From the NCBI GenBank assembly GCA_937914945.1, contig CALGJF010000025.1, positions 1-63,127 on the forward strand: DNA of 63,127 bases, written 5' to 3'. The stretch comes from an uncultured Bacteroidales bacterium. Its GTDB lineage: Bacteria > Bacteroidota > Bacteroidia > Bacteroidales > Bacteroidaceae. The position numbers were made by a program, and so were the translations under genes. Shown piece after piece: positions 45,979 through 53,721 of this stretch. The notes beneath the pieces were generated by a model, which saw nothing but the letters and a program-made list of their open reading frames with translations, had not been told where the DNA came from and did not search any database. The stretch's first letter is position 1, and every line of letters begins with the position of its first letter.

Positions 45979-48431
45979 TGAGACAATATATTTTGTTAAT
46001 ACTTGTACTTCTGGCTGTTATAATTACCTCGTGCGATAATGGGGCTTCCAGATATTCTCCTTATAATCCTAATCGTTACGGGGTAAAGGGCGCTGCAAAA
46101 TCCATTGTCGAAAGAGAATATTCCAATAGGTATAAGCTCCTTCATACAAACCAAATGGACTTTGATGAATGGGGCAAACTGTTGTCTTATAAGAATATTA
46201 CAGGCAAGGACACCGTTACACAATATTTTTGCTATGAAGATAATGGCAGGATAGACAGTATCCGTTGGAATGAGATAATAGGATACACTCCCGAGTTTAA
46301 TAAATTCGGCGATTTGATAAGGGAGAGATATGTTACGGGTGAAACAAATGGATTCAAAACGGGATATGTAAAGGATTATGAGTATGATTCGATTGGTAAT
46401 GTTACGAATGAGAGTACATACTATACAGACTCCGGTTGTTATTTTACTGAGTATTTATATGAAAACAATAAGCTTATACATATTAGTGAAGCCGGTCCAG
46501 GCGAGAGAATTCAATACGATTGCGACACGACTGGTTTAATAGTCTCCAAATATGTGTATGGTGATGATGCCAATAAAATAACAAGCAAGAGTACTTATAA
46601 ATATAAGTTTGATGCCAATGGCAACTGGGTTGAAAAGACTGAAAGAGAAAGCAAGCGTTTGAAATCGATAATCAAGCGCGAAATAGTCTATTTCTCAGAT
46701 GCAGAATTGGCTGCAGCCAAAATGGCCGAGGAGGTTGTTTACGAACCAAAAAACTTTACAAACATTGCCTTTATTGACAATTACTTAAACGATGTATTGT
46801 CGAGGAATGGCAATAGTAACGATTCCCCCAGCCAGGTGCTGTTTATTATTCTCGTTGTTTGTAGCATTATAACAACGGCTGTTGGTTGGCGTCTCTCTTC
46901 GAAATTCTTGTTCCACAATTTTGCGGGGCATGTTCAGAGCAACGGAATGAAGAGGTTGTGGATGTATAACTACGAACCTTATACCAAAGTCGGCACCATG
47001 TTGCTGATTGCGTTGGCTGCATTTGTTGCTTCTATCATCATTATACTATTGGTGGGAGGTTTCATTTGGTTGGCTCTATGTGTCGTGGAGATTATATTAT
47101 GGGCAATCATTATAATAGGTTGGCTGGCTCTTATATTTGGTGGCCTTGCTCTGTTTGCAAAGGAGCCGGTTGGCTGTTTACCTTTTATATTGGGTATTGT
47201 AATAGTGAATTACCAAGATTCTATTAAAAAGACCGGTGAAGAACTTGTAGATTGGGGCTTCGAATTCATGCAGAGTGTGAATATGTTCAATTGGGGCCTG
47301 GGTGTATTTGTTAATTATTGGGATGTCATTTTGGTGGTCTTCATTGCTCCTATGTTGATATTTTTGGCGTTTGCAGTGCTTGTGATTACCCTCAATATGC
47401 TACTTAATGGATTTGAATTCATTGTTACAAGGGTATATAGTATAAAAAGGCCTTGTCCCACATGTGGCTCAACCGCCACGCCCGACTATATTATCGGTGG
47501 TAAACCACATCCTGTTAAGCTGCATCCTGGTGTTTATGGAGTGTTCTTCCATAAGTCTCCGGTTACCGGTGAACGTGTACCGACAATGTTGCTGAATGGG
47601 AGGGGAAAGGTTACCCGTAAATGTAAAAAGTGTGGCTCTTATATAAATGCGGATGCGAATAGAGGTTTTGGAACTGAGATACACATAGGCGTGGTTGGAC
47701 ACCGTTCGTCGGGTAAATCCTATTTGCTGTATAGTGGATTATACTCTTTGATGAACTCGTATCCGGGCCGTTTTACACAGGTAGACGCCAATAATGAAAC
47801 AAGAATAGAAGATAAAATCAAACGTATTAAAGCGGGTGCCGGTATTCAAACCGATGTCGCAATTAAGTATAAGGCCGTTCAGTTGATGCTTGCGAGCAAG
47901 TTGCGCCCGGTACCTTATCATTTGTTCTTCTATGATGTTGCCGGTGAAAAATTCGATGCAGCTTCATCAAGCTATAAAACGGCGATGGATTTTTATAAAA
48001 ATGTCCAATCGATTGTTTTTATTGTCGATCCAAGCATGATTGATATTCTGGGGCTTCCAGCAAGTGCCAAATTTGTAGATTGGCATAAACAAAATGCCAA
48101 TCACGAAAGGTATAGAATGCATGGAACATTCTCCGTATTGAAGGATATCATTGATACCGTTGGTAGAAAATCCAATAAAATAGATTTTAATTTCGTTTGT
48201 GCAAAGACCGATATGGGGTATCTCTCCGAGTTGGGTTATTCACAAACTCCAACAGAGAGTGAAATTGAGCGTTTCATTTCAACTGAATTAGGTCTTACCA
48301 ATTTGGTGAACTCGGCAAAAGCAAGTTTCAGGAGTGTTCATTTCTATACTGTCAGCGTGATGGATTCCGATATGTCAAAACTGAAGAATATGTTCGTGAA
48401 CTTCCTGGCGCAACGAGGTGTAACAATATAG
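45978..48431 (+). CDS. Lipoprotein-anchored transmembrane GTPase (second DO-GTPase-like)
   Basis: The ATG at 45978 overlaps the previous stop (TGATG). The 817-residue protein starts with a lipoprotein signal (lipobox IITSC, Cys19), a YD-repeat-like external domain (FDEWGKLLSYKNITGKDT, EYDSIGNVTNEST), several transmembrane helices (about 287-305, 338-395 and 450-480), a zinc ribbon (CPTCG...CKKCG) and a C-terminal GTPase with G1 GHRSSGKS near 574, G3 FYDVAGEK near 652 and G4 AKTD near 741. The GTPase is close to that at 42425. The topology suggests an envelope sensor that passes a signal to a cytoplasmic GTPase. Confidence 0.78.
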   Translation: MRQYILLILVLLAVIITSCDNGASRYSPYNPNRYGVKGAAKSIVEREYSNRYKLLHTNQMDFDEWGKLLSYKNITGKDTVTQYFCYEDNGRIDSIRWNEIIGYTPEFNKFGDLIRERYVTGETNGFKTGYVKDYEYDSIGNVTNESTYYTDSGCYFTEYLYENNKLIHISEAGPGERIQYDCDTTGLIVSKYVYGDDANKITSKSTYKYKFDANGNWVEKTERESKRLKSIIKREIVYFSDAELAAAKMAEEVVYEPKNFTNIAFIDNYLNDVLSRNGNSNDSPSQVLFIILVVCSIITTAVGWRLSSKFLFHNFAGHVQSNGMKRLWMYNYEPYTKVGTMLLIALAAFVASIIIILLVGGFIWLALCVVEIILWAIIIIGWLALIFGGLALFAKEPVGCLPFILGIVIVNYQDSIKKTGEELVDWGFEFMQSVNMFNWGLGVFVNYWDVILVVFIAPMLIFLAFAVLVITLNMLLNGFEFIVTRVYSIKRPCPTCGSTATPDYIIGGKPHPVKLHPGVYGVFFHKSPVTGERVPTMLLNGRGKVTRKCKKCGSYINADANRGFGTEIHIGVVGHRSSGKSYLLYSGLYSLMNSYPGRFTQVDANNETRIEDKIKRIKAGAGIQTDVAIKYKAVQLMLASKLRPVPYHLFFYDVAGEKFDAASSSYKTAMDFYKNVQSIVFIVDPSMIDILGLPASAKFVDWHKQNANHERYRMHGTFSVLKDIIDTVGRKSNKIDFNFVCAKTDMGYLSELGYSQTPTESEIERFISTELGLTNLVNSAKASFRSVHFYTVSVMDSDMSKLKNMFVNFLAQRGVTI

Positions 48432-48501
48432 TTCTTTAATGATGCTGATGATTAAAAATAATTTATAATATAATCTCCAAGAATATGGGCAGAAAGTTCT
48501 T

Positions 48502-48891
48502 TTGCCTTGTTATGTCCTGGAATTCAAGTATAAGGATGCTGATTGTTATGTAGCAGCCTGTGTGGGCGATGCAAATATTCAATATGTTACATGTATTCCG
48601 CAAGAAAAGCCCGGTGCATTAACGTCGGAAGAGCAGGCGCAGGCTGAGATGCCTGATAAATTCAAGATTCTGAATCTTGTGAAATGGGGCTGGATTGTTG
48701 CCGTGCTGGCTCTATTCTCAATGGACTTTATAGCAGCATTGGTTTGTGTTGTTGCCTGGATAGCTGCAAAGTGGTATTTCAAGAAAGATATTAATGCCCG
48801 TATTAAGGAATTGGATAACGATAAGGCCATAGCTGCCAAGAACTTTAAAAACGAATTATACAAGCAGTTGGGTTTGAAGTTAAATAAATAA
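48502..48891 (+). CDS. Small membrane protein, start possibly frameshifted
   Basis: This frame gives 129 residues from a TTG at 48502, with one hydrophobic hairpin (about 60-90) and a charged helical end (RIKELDNDKAIAAKNFKNEL). A good ATG lies at 48485 but in another frame that stops after 22 codons. Adding one A to the AGAAAG at 48491-48496 would join the two and give a natural MGRKVLLPCYVLEF start. So this is either a TTG-started gene or a gene with a one-base deletion near its start. It is the last gene before the terminator. Confidence 0.55.
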   Translation: MPCYVLEFKYKDADCYVAACVGDANIQYVTCIPQEKPGALTSEEQAQAEMPDKFKILNLVKWGWIVAVLALFSMDFIAALVCVVAWIAAKWYFKKDINARIKELDNDKAIAAKNFKNELYKQLGLKLNK

Positions 48892-48993
48892 GGTTTTATA
48901 GGGCATTTCATGCAACTATTGCATTTGGTGTAATATGGAATAACAGCCTCTATAAATTATTCTTTTGAATATCTTATAAATGAGAACCTTGGT

Positions 48994-49031
48994 AAAGAAC
49001 CTCAGAAGTTTTGAAACTTCTGAGGTTCTTT
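48994..49031. terminator. Strong bidirectional terminator between convergent genes
   Basis: AAAGAACCTCAGAAGTTT (48994-49011) pairs perfectly with AAACTTCTGAGGTTCTTT (49014-49031), with T or A runs on each side. It lies between the plus-strand operon C and the minus-strand terminase gene and would stop both. Confidence 0.85.
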
Positions 49032-49049
49032 ATATTGGTTACTATGGTT

Positions 49050-51074
49050 TTATATGCTTGCTTCGCTCACTATGCGGGTGCGTCGCTTGCCGTTTGCTCC
49101 GTTTATTATGCGTTGTGGTAGCGGGTGGTTGTAACAGGCCCATATGAGTATGGCGGTGGCCATTACGCGGTCGTCGTGGTTGCCCTCAACGGCTCCCATC
49201 TCTTTGCCGTTCTCTTTCAGTTCATAGAGGTCGAGCTCGTAGGTTGTTTGCTGGCAGCGTTCAATGTATAGTCCGTCGCGCAGGGCTTTTACAAGGAAAT
49301 TTATTACCATGGGCTTGGTGGATGGGTTGGTGTGGAATCCCCAGCGGCGGGGGCGGCCTTGCTTTATCTCTTGTTGCGATGTACGGCAGAACAGGTTGCT
49401 GTATTTACCGGCTATCTCGTTTAGTATGTATTCAAAATTATCGCCTTCGGTGCCTTCTGTTTCAAGTGTGTTGGATTCAATTATTAACAGGGCGTTATCG
49501 TAGGCGCGGGCTATCTCCACGGCTTTCCATGCGAGCCTGTCGTGCTCTATGTGGCCGTGCCAGCAGGCGGCTATCTCGGGTACTCCGCCGTCGAGCATGG
49601 CAAGGCGGTCGGCTACCACTATGCAGGAGTAGTCGGCCTTGTCGCTCACACCGCCCACATCCACCGATACTATATAGCGGTCGCGCAGTTGTTGCTCTTT
49701 GTCGGGCATGAGCCACACCCATAGCGAGTTTTCGTCTGTGTTCTCGCCCGCCGCGGCCGGTAGAAACTCGGTTTGCTCCACGCGCTTCCCTTGTCGGTCG
49801 GTAGTGTAACCGCGGCTTGATATGTCTCCTTTGAAGGGTGGGGGAACACATGTGCGGCGTATGTTGTTTACGTATGATATGCGGAATACGCGGTGTCCTG
49901 TACTCTGGAATGCTTCGCTTGCTGTTGATGGGAACTCGGAAAAGAGTCGCCACTCGTCGGGCATTTCGCGTCGTTTATCGCGGTACCAAGCTATGGCTTC
50001 GAGGGTGGCACCGAGCCTGAATAGTTGTTCCTCGTACTCGTTCATGCTTTCTATGAAGGCATGGTAATCTTGTTGTTCCATGGGCTTGCTGTAGAGGTCT
50101 ATGCTGTACCATGGAATAAATACGGGTGTGAAATTATTGCGCCCCTCGGTGGCTTCTATCCATGTGCGGTGGAAGAAGTTGCCAACGCCTTTGGCGGTTG
50201 ATTCCAATACTTTCATTGTGTATGGGCCCGATGCTATTGAGCCGAAGATTGATTGCACCAGATCTTCGGGTTTGCGTCCTTGCGTGGCTTTCCATAGGCC
50301 CACTTCGGTGAGGTGGGCCATGCTTATGTCTTCGCTGCGCAGTGAATCGGGTTTTTGTGCCGAGCCGAGTGAATAGCGGCTGTTGCTCCAGCTTATCACT
50401 CTGGTCTTTTGTGCTCCCTGATAGGGTGATGTGGTTATCTGTCTGCCATTTGTGGCCCAGCGCGGATAGCGATTTATTACCTTTGCAAGCATGCCGGCAA
50501 CTATTGAGGATTGTTTCTCTATGTCGCCGCAGATTACACTGTTCCAGTTGCGCTTGTGAACAAGTTGTATCCACAGCATGTATAGCTGGGTGAGTGTACT
50601 GCCGCCCCATTGGCGTGCTTTGCACAGGATTATATCAATGGGCTTGCCGGCAAGACGTAGTCTCTCTATTGCTGCAAGGTATTCACGTTGTGCGCGGTTG
50701 AGGGTGAATGGTATGTCGCGCCCTTTTCCTTTGTCTGATATTGTGGTCATGCTTCTTGCCCAATATTCAAAGTCGTGCTTTATGCGGGTGAGGCAGAATT
50801 CCAGCCATAGCGATACTATGTGTTTGTTTGTGGTACCGTGTCCCAGCTTTTCTTCGAGATATCGGTTTGCACCAAGTTCCACCAGCTTGTTTATTTTTTC
50901 CTCTTTGAGCATAGTGGTGGGGATATTTATTTCATGCAAGGGAAATCCTTCGATGATTATTCTCTCTCTTGGAAGTGCCGTAGAGCCTTCGCCTGTGATG
51001 GGATTATAAACGGCCGAGATTGCTCCCAGCCGTTTGATGTTTTCTTTTATGGTTTTGTATGTGTTTGCTGTCAT
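49050..51074 (-). CDS. terL: Phage terminase large subunit (TerL)
   Basis: The 674-residue protein has the two TerL domains. The N-terminal packaging ATPase has a Walker A of the terminase type, KARQWGGST near 152-160. The C-terminal RNase H-fold nuclease has its acidic residues in VSVDVGGVSDKADY, LLIIESNTLE and NHDDRVMATAI. TerL cuts concatemeric phage DNA and pumps it into the capsid through the portal. Length is at the long end of the family. The gene is the last of a four-gene minus-strand unit; its start overlaps the stop of the upstream gene by 4 bases (ATGA). Confidence 0.9.
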   Translation of the reverse strand: MTANTYKTIKENIKRLGAISAVYNPITGEGSTALPRERIIIEGFPLHEINIPTTMLKEEKINKLVELGANRYLEEKLGHGTTNKHIVSLWLEFCLTRIKHDFEYWARSMTTISDKGKGRDIPFTLNRAQREYLAAIERLRLAGKPIDIILCKARQWGGSTLTQLYMLWIQLVHKRNWNSVICGDIEKQSSIVAGMLAKVINRYPRWATNGRQITTSPYQGAQKTRVISWSNSRYSLGSAQKPDSLRSEDISMAHLTEVGLWKATQGRKPEDLVQSIFGSIASGPYTMKVLESTAKGVGNFFHRTWIEATEGRNNFTPVFIPWYSIDLYSKPMEQQDYHAFIESMNEYEEQLFRLGATLEAIAWYRDKRREMPDEWRLFSEFPSTASEAFQSTGHRVFRISYVNNIRRTCVPPPFKGDISSRGYTTDRQGKRVEQTEFLPAAAGENTDENSLWVWLMPDKEQQLRDRYIVSVDVGGVSDKADYSCIVVADRLAMLDGGVPEIAACWHGHIEHDRLAWKAVEIARAYDNALLIIESNTLETEGTEGDNFEYILNEIAGKYSNLFCRTSQQEIKQGRPRRWGFHTNPSTKPMVINFLVKALRDGLYIERCQQTTYELDLYELKENGKEMGAVEGNHDDRVMATAILIWACYNHPLPQRIINGANGKRRTRIVSEASI

Positions 51075-51547
51075 ATTCCTGCTAAGTCGGTCGCACGTCG
51101 GCGTGTAGGCTTGTTGTTATAGAATTTTGCAAATAGTTGTTGCACGTTTTGGTGCAGGCTTGGGCGCAGTACCATATACGGCTGTGCCATGATGGGTTGT
51201 CGTAGCTGCAGCCAGTGCATCAGAATTTCGTTTACAAGGTAGTCTGTAATGGCTTGTTTTAACATTGGCAACAGGCGGGCCCTGCTGTCATCGGGTGTTT
51301 CAAAACTCAATTCCACATGCTCGTTGTCTATATTGTATGTGATATATGAAAAACGTAGCGCAACAGCAGACGTAAGTTCGTTCAATGCTCTTTTAAGGAA
51401 CATAACGAATAGTTCTTGTTCATCGGTGCAGCTTTGCATGGTGTCGGCATCGGTATCTTTGCGTTTTGCTGCCTCTCCCATATAAAAGTTCTTAAGGTCG
51501 ACCTGCTGTTGCAGCTCGTTTTTCTTTATCATTATGAAGTTTGTCAT
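51071..51547 (-). CDS. Phage-module helical protein, paralogue 1
   Basis: I chose the ATG at 51547; a longer frame upstream would overlap the preceding gene. The 158-residue protein is mostly helical (ELQQQVDLKNFYMGEAAKRK near the start) with a central beta pair (ITYNIDNEHVELSFETP) and a C-terminal helical part with YLVNEILMHWLQLRQP. The upstream protein at 51550 has the same plan (IQLYTYYTGEARKE, VKRTLQQWLQQHRPEE), and the protein at 60517 has a similar second half. Perhaps a small virion or assembly protein; no function recognised. Confidence 0.65.
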   Translation of the reverse strand: MTNFIMIKKNELQQQVDLKNFYMGEAAKRKDTDADTMQSCTDEQELFVMFLKRALNELTSAVALRFSYITYNIDNEHVELSFETPDDSRARLLPMLKQAITDYLVNEILMHWLQLRQPIMAQPYMVLRPSLHQNVQQLFAKFYNNKPTRRRATDLAGI

Positions 51548-51549
51548 AT

Positions 51550-52056
51550 TTATAGCTCTATTATGTTGTTTGGCCGTTCGCTTTCTATGCAGGGTTTTGT
51601 GCGTAAAGTAAGGAGTTCGCGCAGCTGATATGCAAGTGTTTGTGCTTCGCCTGCGGGTATACCGCTTTCTTCGGGACGGTGCTGCTGCAACCATTGTTGC
51701 AGTGTGCGTTTTACAGTGTAGTTTTCCATGCTCTGTTCTATTTGGCCAAGTGCAGTTCGTGGAAAGTTTTCCGGTACTATAGTTGTGAACTTGTATATTG
51801 TTCCGTTGCTATCTCCCTCGTTTATCTTCTCGATGTGGCAATTTGTAAAGTGTTGCGAAATAAAAGTGCCAAGCTCTGCTATGGCTGTCTCAATGTGGTC
51901 GGTCAGCTGTGCTTCATCGTCGCTCGATGCTTGGATTTTTGCTGCAAGACGCTCGGGCAAGCCCACCTCTTTGCGTGCCTCACCTGTGTAGTAGGTGTAT
52001 AGTTGAATACGTTGTTCGATGTTTTTGTGCCGAACTCTTAATTTTATCTCTTTCAT
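51550..52056 (-). CDS. Phage-module helical protein, paralogue 2
   Basis: Starting at the ATG at 52056, the product has 168 residues. It shares with its downstream neighbour an amphipathic start ending in YTGEARKE, a central beta segment (GTIYKFTTIVPEN) and a helical end with LQQWLQQHRPEE, so the two genes look like a tandem duplication that has diverged strongly. It lies 2 bases upstream of paralogue 1 and is co-transcribed towards terL. Function unknown. Confidence 0.65.
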   Translation of the reverse strand: MKEIKLRVRHKNIEQRIQLYTYYTGEARKEVGLPERLAAKIQASSDDEAQLTDHIETAIAELGTFISQHFTNCHIEKINEGDSNGTIYKFTTIVPENFPRTALGQIEQSMENYTVKRTLQQWLQQHRPEESGIPAGEAQTLAYQLRELLTLRTKPCIESERPNNIIEL

Positions 52057-52149
52057 TTTTCTGTTTTTGCTGCGAAGGTAGGCGCATGTTGTAAATTTGG
52101 GGTTGCGATATTGACAAATGAAGAAATATTTGTGGCTTTTCTGCAACTT

Positions 52150-52569
52150 TTATGCTGTTGCTCTGCGCTCACGCAGCGTTTTATAGACAATGCCTTTGAA
52201 TGTCTCTTCGTCAAGGTAAAAAGATGGAGCCGGTTCCTCTATGATGCTTTCAAGAACAACGAAACGATAGTGCTCGCTACTATCGCGCATACGTTTGAGA
52301 TAGCGGCGAAAAATCTCCTTATACATCTCCAATTTGTTTTTGTTTACAATGGGAATCTGTTTCTTGCGTGCCATAAGCGATATGTAACGGCGCGCGTTTT
52401 CAAATGTTACATAGAAACGCGGTGCTTCGCTCTTAATGGCAAGCTCAATGACATCGTTTTGTGTTGCCAACGGATTCTCTTTTCTCACTTTTTTCATTGT
52501 TTCAAAGAATGTCTTTGTGACATCGTTTTTGCGCATTTTGCGCACTGATTGTAATGACCTTTTTTCCAT
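52150..52569 (-). CDS. Small basic helical phage-module protein
   Basis: The 139-residue protein is rich in Lys/Arg and predicted helices (SVRKMRKNDVTKTFFETMKK; ENARRYISLMARKKQIPIV). This suggests nucleic-acid binding. It is the first gene of the minus-strand unit that ends in terL, so a small-terminase-like or regulatory role is possible, but I see no diagnostic motif. Confidence 0.6.
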   Translation of the reverse strand: MEKRSLQSVRKMRKNDVTKTFFETMKKVRKENPLATQNDVIELAIKSEAPRFYVTFENARRYISLMARKKQIPIVNKNKLEMYKEIFRRYLKRMRDSSEHYRFVVLESIIEEPAPSFYLDEETFKGIVYKTLRERRATA

Positions 52570-52908
52570 ATTTCATTAATGTTGATGTTACAAAGTTAAT
52601 AGCCGAAAAAGGCTAAAAGGTTGCTGTTTTGCTAAATTATTTATCAACGCATCTCTTTTCGTGCATAGGTGATATACAGCTTGTTTTAGGGCGCATAGCT
52701 CCTGTGATGCATGCTTTCTGTTGTTGCGGCTTTCTTTGTAGATTATTAGAAAATATAGGCTAACACGCGTGTACTGTTTTATATAAAGAACACTCTTCCG
52801 TTTTTGGCATTATTGCAATATCTGATTGGTATTTTCGCAACCTTGTACGCGGATTTTGGTATTTCCTTTGCCAATGAAAAAGTTGAACCATATAAACCGA
52901 TAAAATTT
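52570..52908. other. Divergent intergenic region of the phage module
   Basis: About 340 bases separate the minus-strand terL unit from the plus-strand capsid unit. Besides the -7-like box at 52591 and a small AGCC...GGCT hairpin near 52601, I see only AT-rich sequence and an in-frame upstream extension of the next gene (from 52804) that looks untranslated. Both units probably start here. Confidence 0.5.
52591..52598 (-). promoter_or_regulatory. Possible minus-strand promoter -7 box
   Basis: On the minus strand 52598-52591 reads TAACTTTG, matching TAnnTTTG, about 22 bases before the gene starting at 52569. I found no clear TTTG -33 box at the right distance. Confidence 0.35.
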
Positions 52909-53685
52909 ATGAATCAGAATTTTAATGAAGATTTACAGAATCTTCCTCAGGAGTTGGGCGAGAATACTGCAACAGCTCCGTTGGAGAACAAGACAGAGGT
53001 TGCTCCCTATGCAACCTTGCAAAATGGATTAAAGGCAATTTTTGGAGATAATTTCAATATCGACGAACAAATTGCACAGGAACTTCTCTTGGCCTTCATT
53101 TCGCGCAACCGAAAGCAGAACGACCAGCTCGTGGAGGCATTGCAACGCGACCCCCGACTTGCACAGATGTTGGTCGATATCATCGATGGAAAACGTAACG
53201 CCCATTCGGCATTTGCACGTTACTTTGGCAGCTCCATGGGGCGTATAAATGAAGGAACACCCGAGTACGAGGAGATGATGCAGGCCGATGAGGAGCGACG
53301 CGAGGAGTTGTTGCGTGCTGCTGCCGATCGTCGTCAATACGAAGATAACCTCACAGCCAGCCGTTCGGTGATAGAGGATTTCTGCAATCAGCGTGGTTAC
53401 GATCCCGCCGATTTTATGAACCGTGTGTGGGAGGGATTGGTGATGCCTATCCTATCGGGTAACTACACAATGGCTGTATGCACGGCGCTCGATAATGCAC
53501 TTAATTACGAGCAGGATATGGAGAGCGCCTTCGCTGCCGGTGATATAAAAGGACGTAACACCAACATCAGACGAATGAGAGAGGAGTGGGGCGACGGCAT
53601 GCCGAAGGGTATGAGCAGCGTGGCTCCGCAGGCTCCTGCAAAAAAACGTGTGAATTCTTTGATTGAAGATGCCCTTAATGCATAA
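52909..53685 (+). CDS. Scaffold-like phage protein upstream of the capsid gene
   Basis: I chose the ATG at 52909 (MNQNFNEDLQ), since the upstream extension is hydrophobic and unlike the rest. The 258-residue protein is acidic and helical (QADEERREELLRAAADRRQY), ends with a basic C-terminus (KKRVNSLIEDALNA), and lies directly before the major capsid gene. Order, charge pattern and size fit a capsid scaffolding protein, which guides shell assembly and then leaves. The sequence itself shows no diagnostic motif. Confidence 0.6.
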   Translation: MNQNFNEDLQNLPQELGENTATAPLENKTEVAPYATLQNGLKAIFGDNFNIDEQIAQELLLAFISRNRKQNDQLVEALQRDPRLAQMLVDIIDGKRNAHSAFARYFGSSMGRINEGTPEYEEMMQADEERREELLRAAADRRQYEDNLTASRSVIEDFCNQRGYDPADFMNRVWEGLVMPILSGNYTMAVCTALDNALNYEQDMESAFAAGDIKGRNTNIRRMREEWGDGMPKGMSSVAPQAPAKKRVNSLIEDALNA

Positions 53686-53721
53686 AATCATTTATTTAAT
53701 AATTAATCAATAACTTACAAA

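Noticed and set aside
49244..51009. Several plus-strand open frames opposite the terminase gene
   Set aside because: They are shadows of terL, whose ATPase and nuclease motifs are clear on the minus strand.
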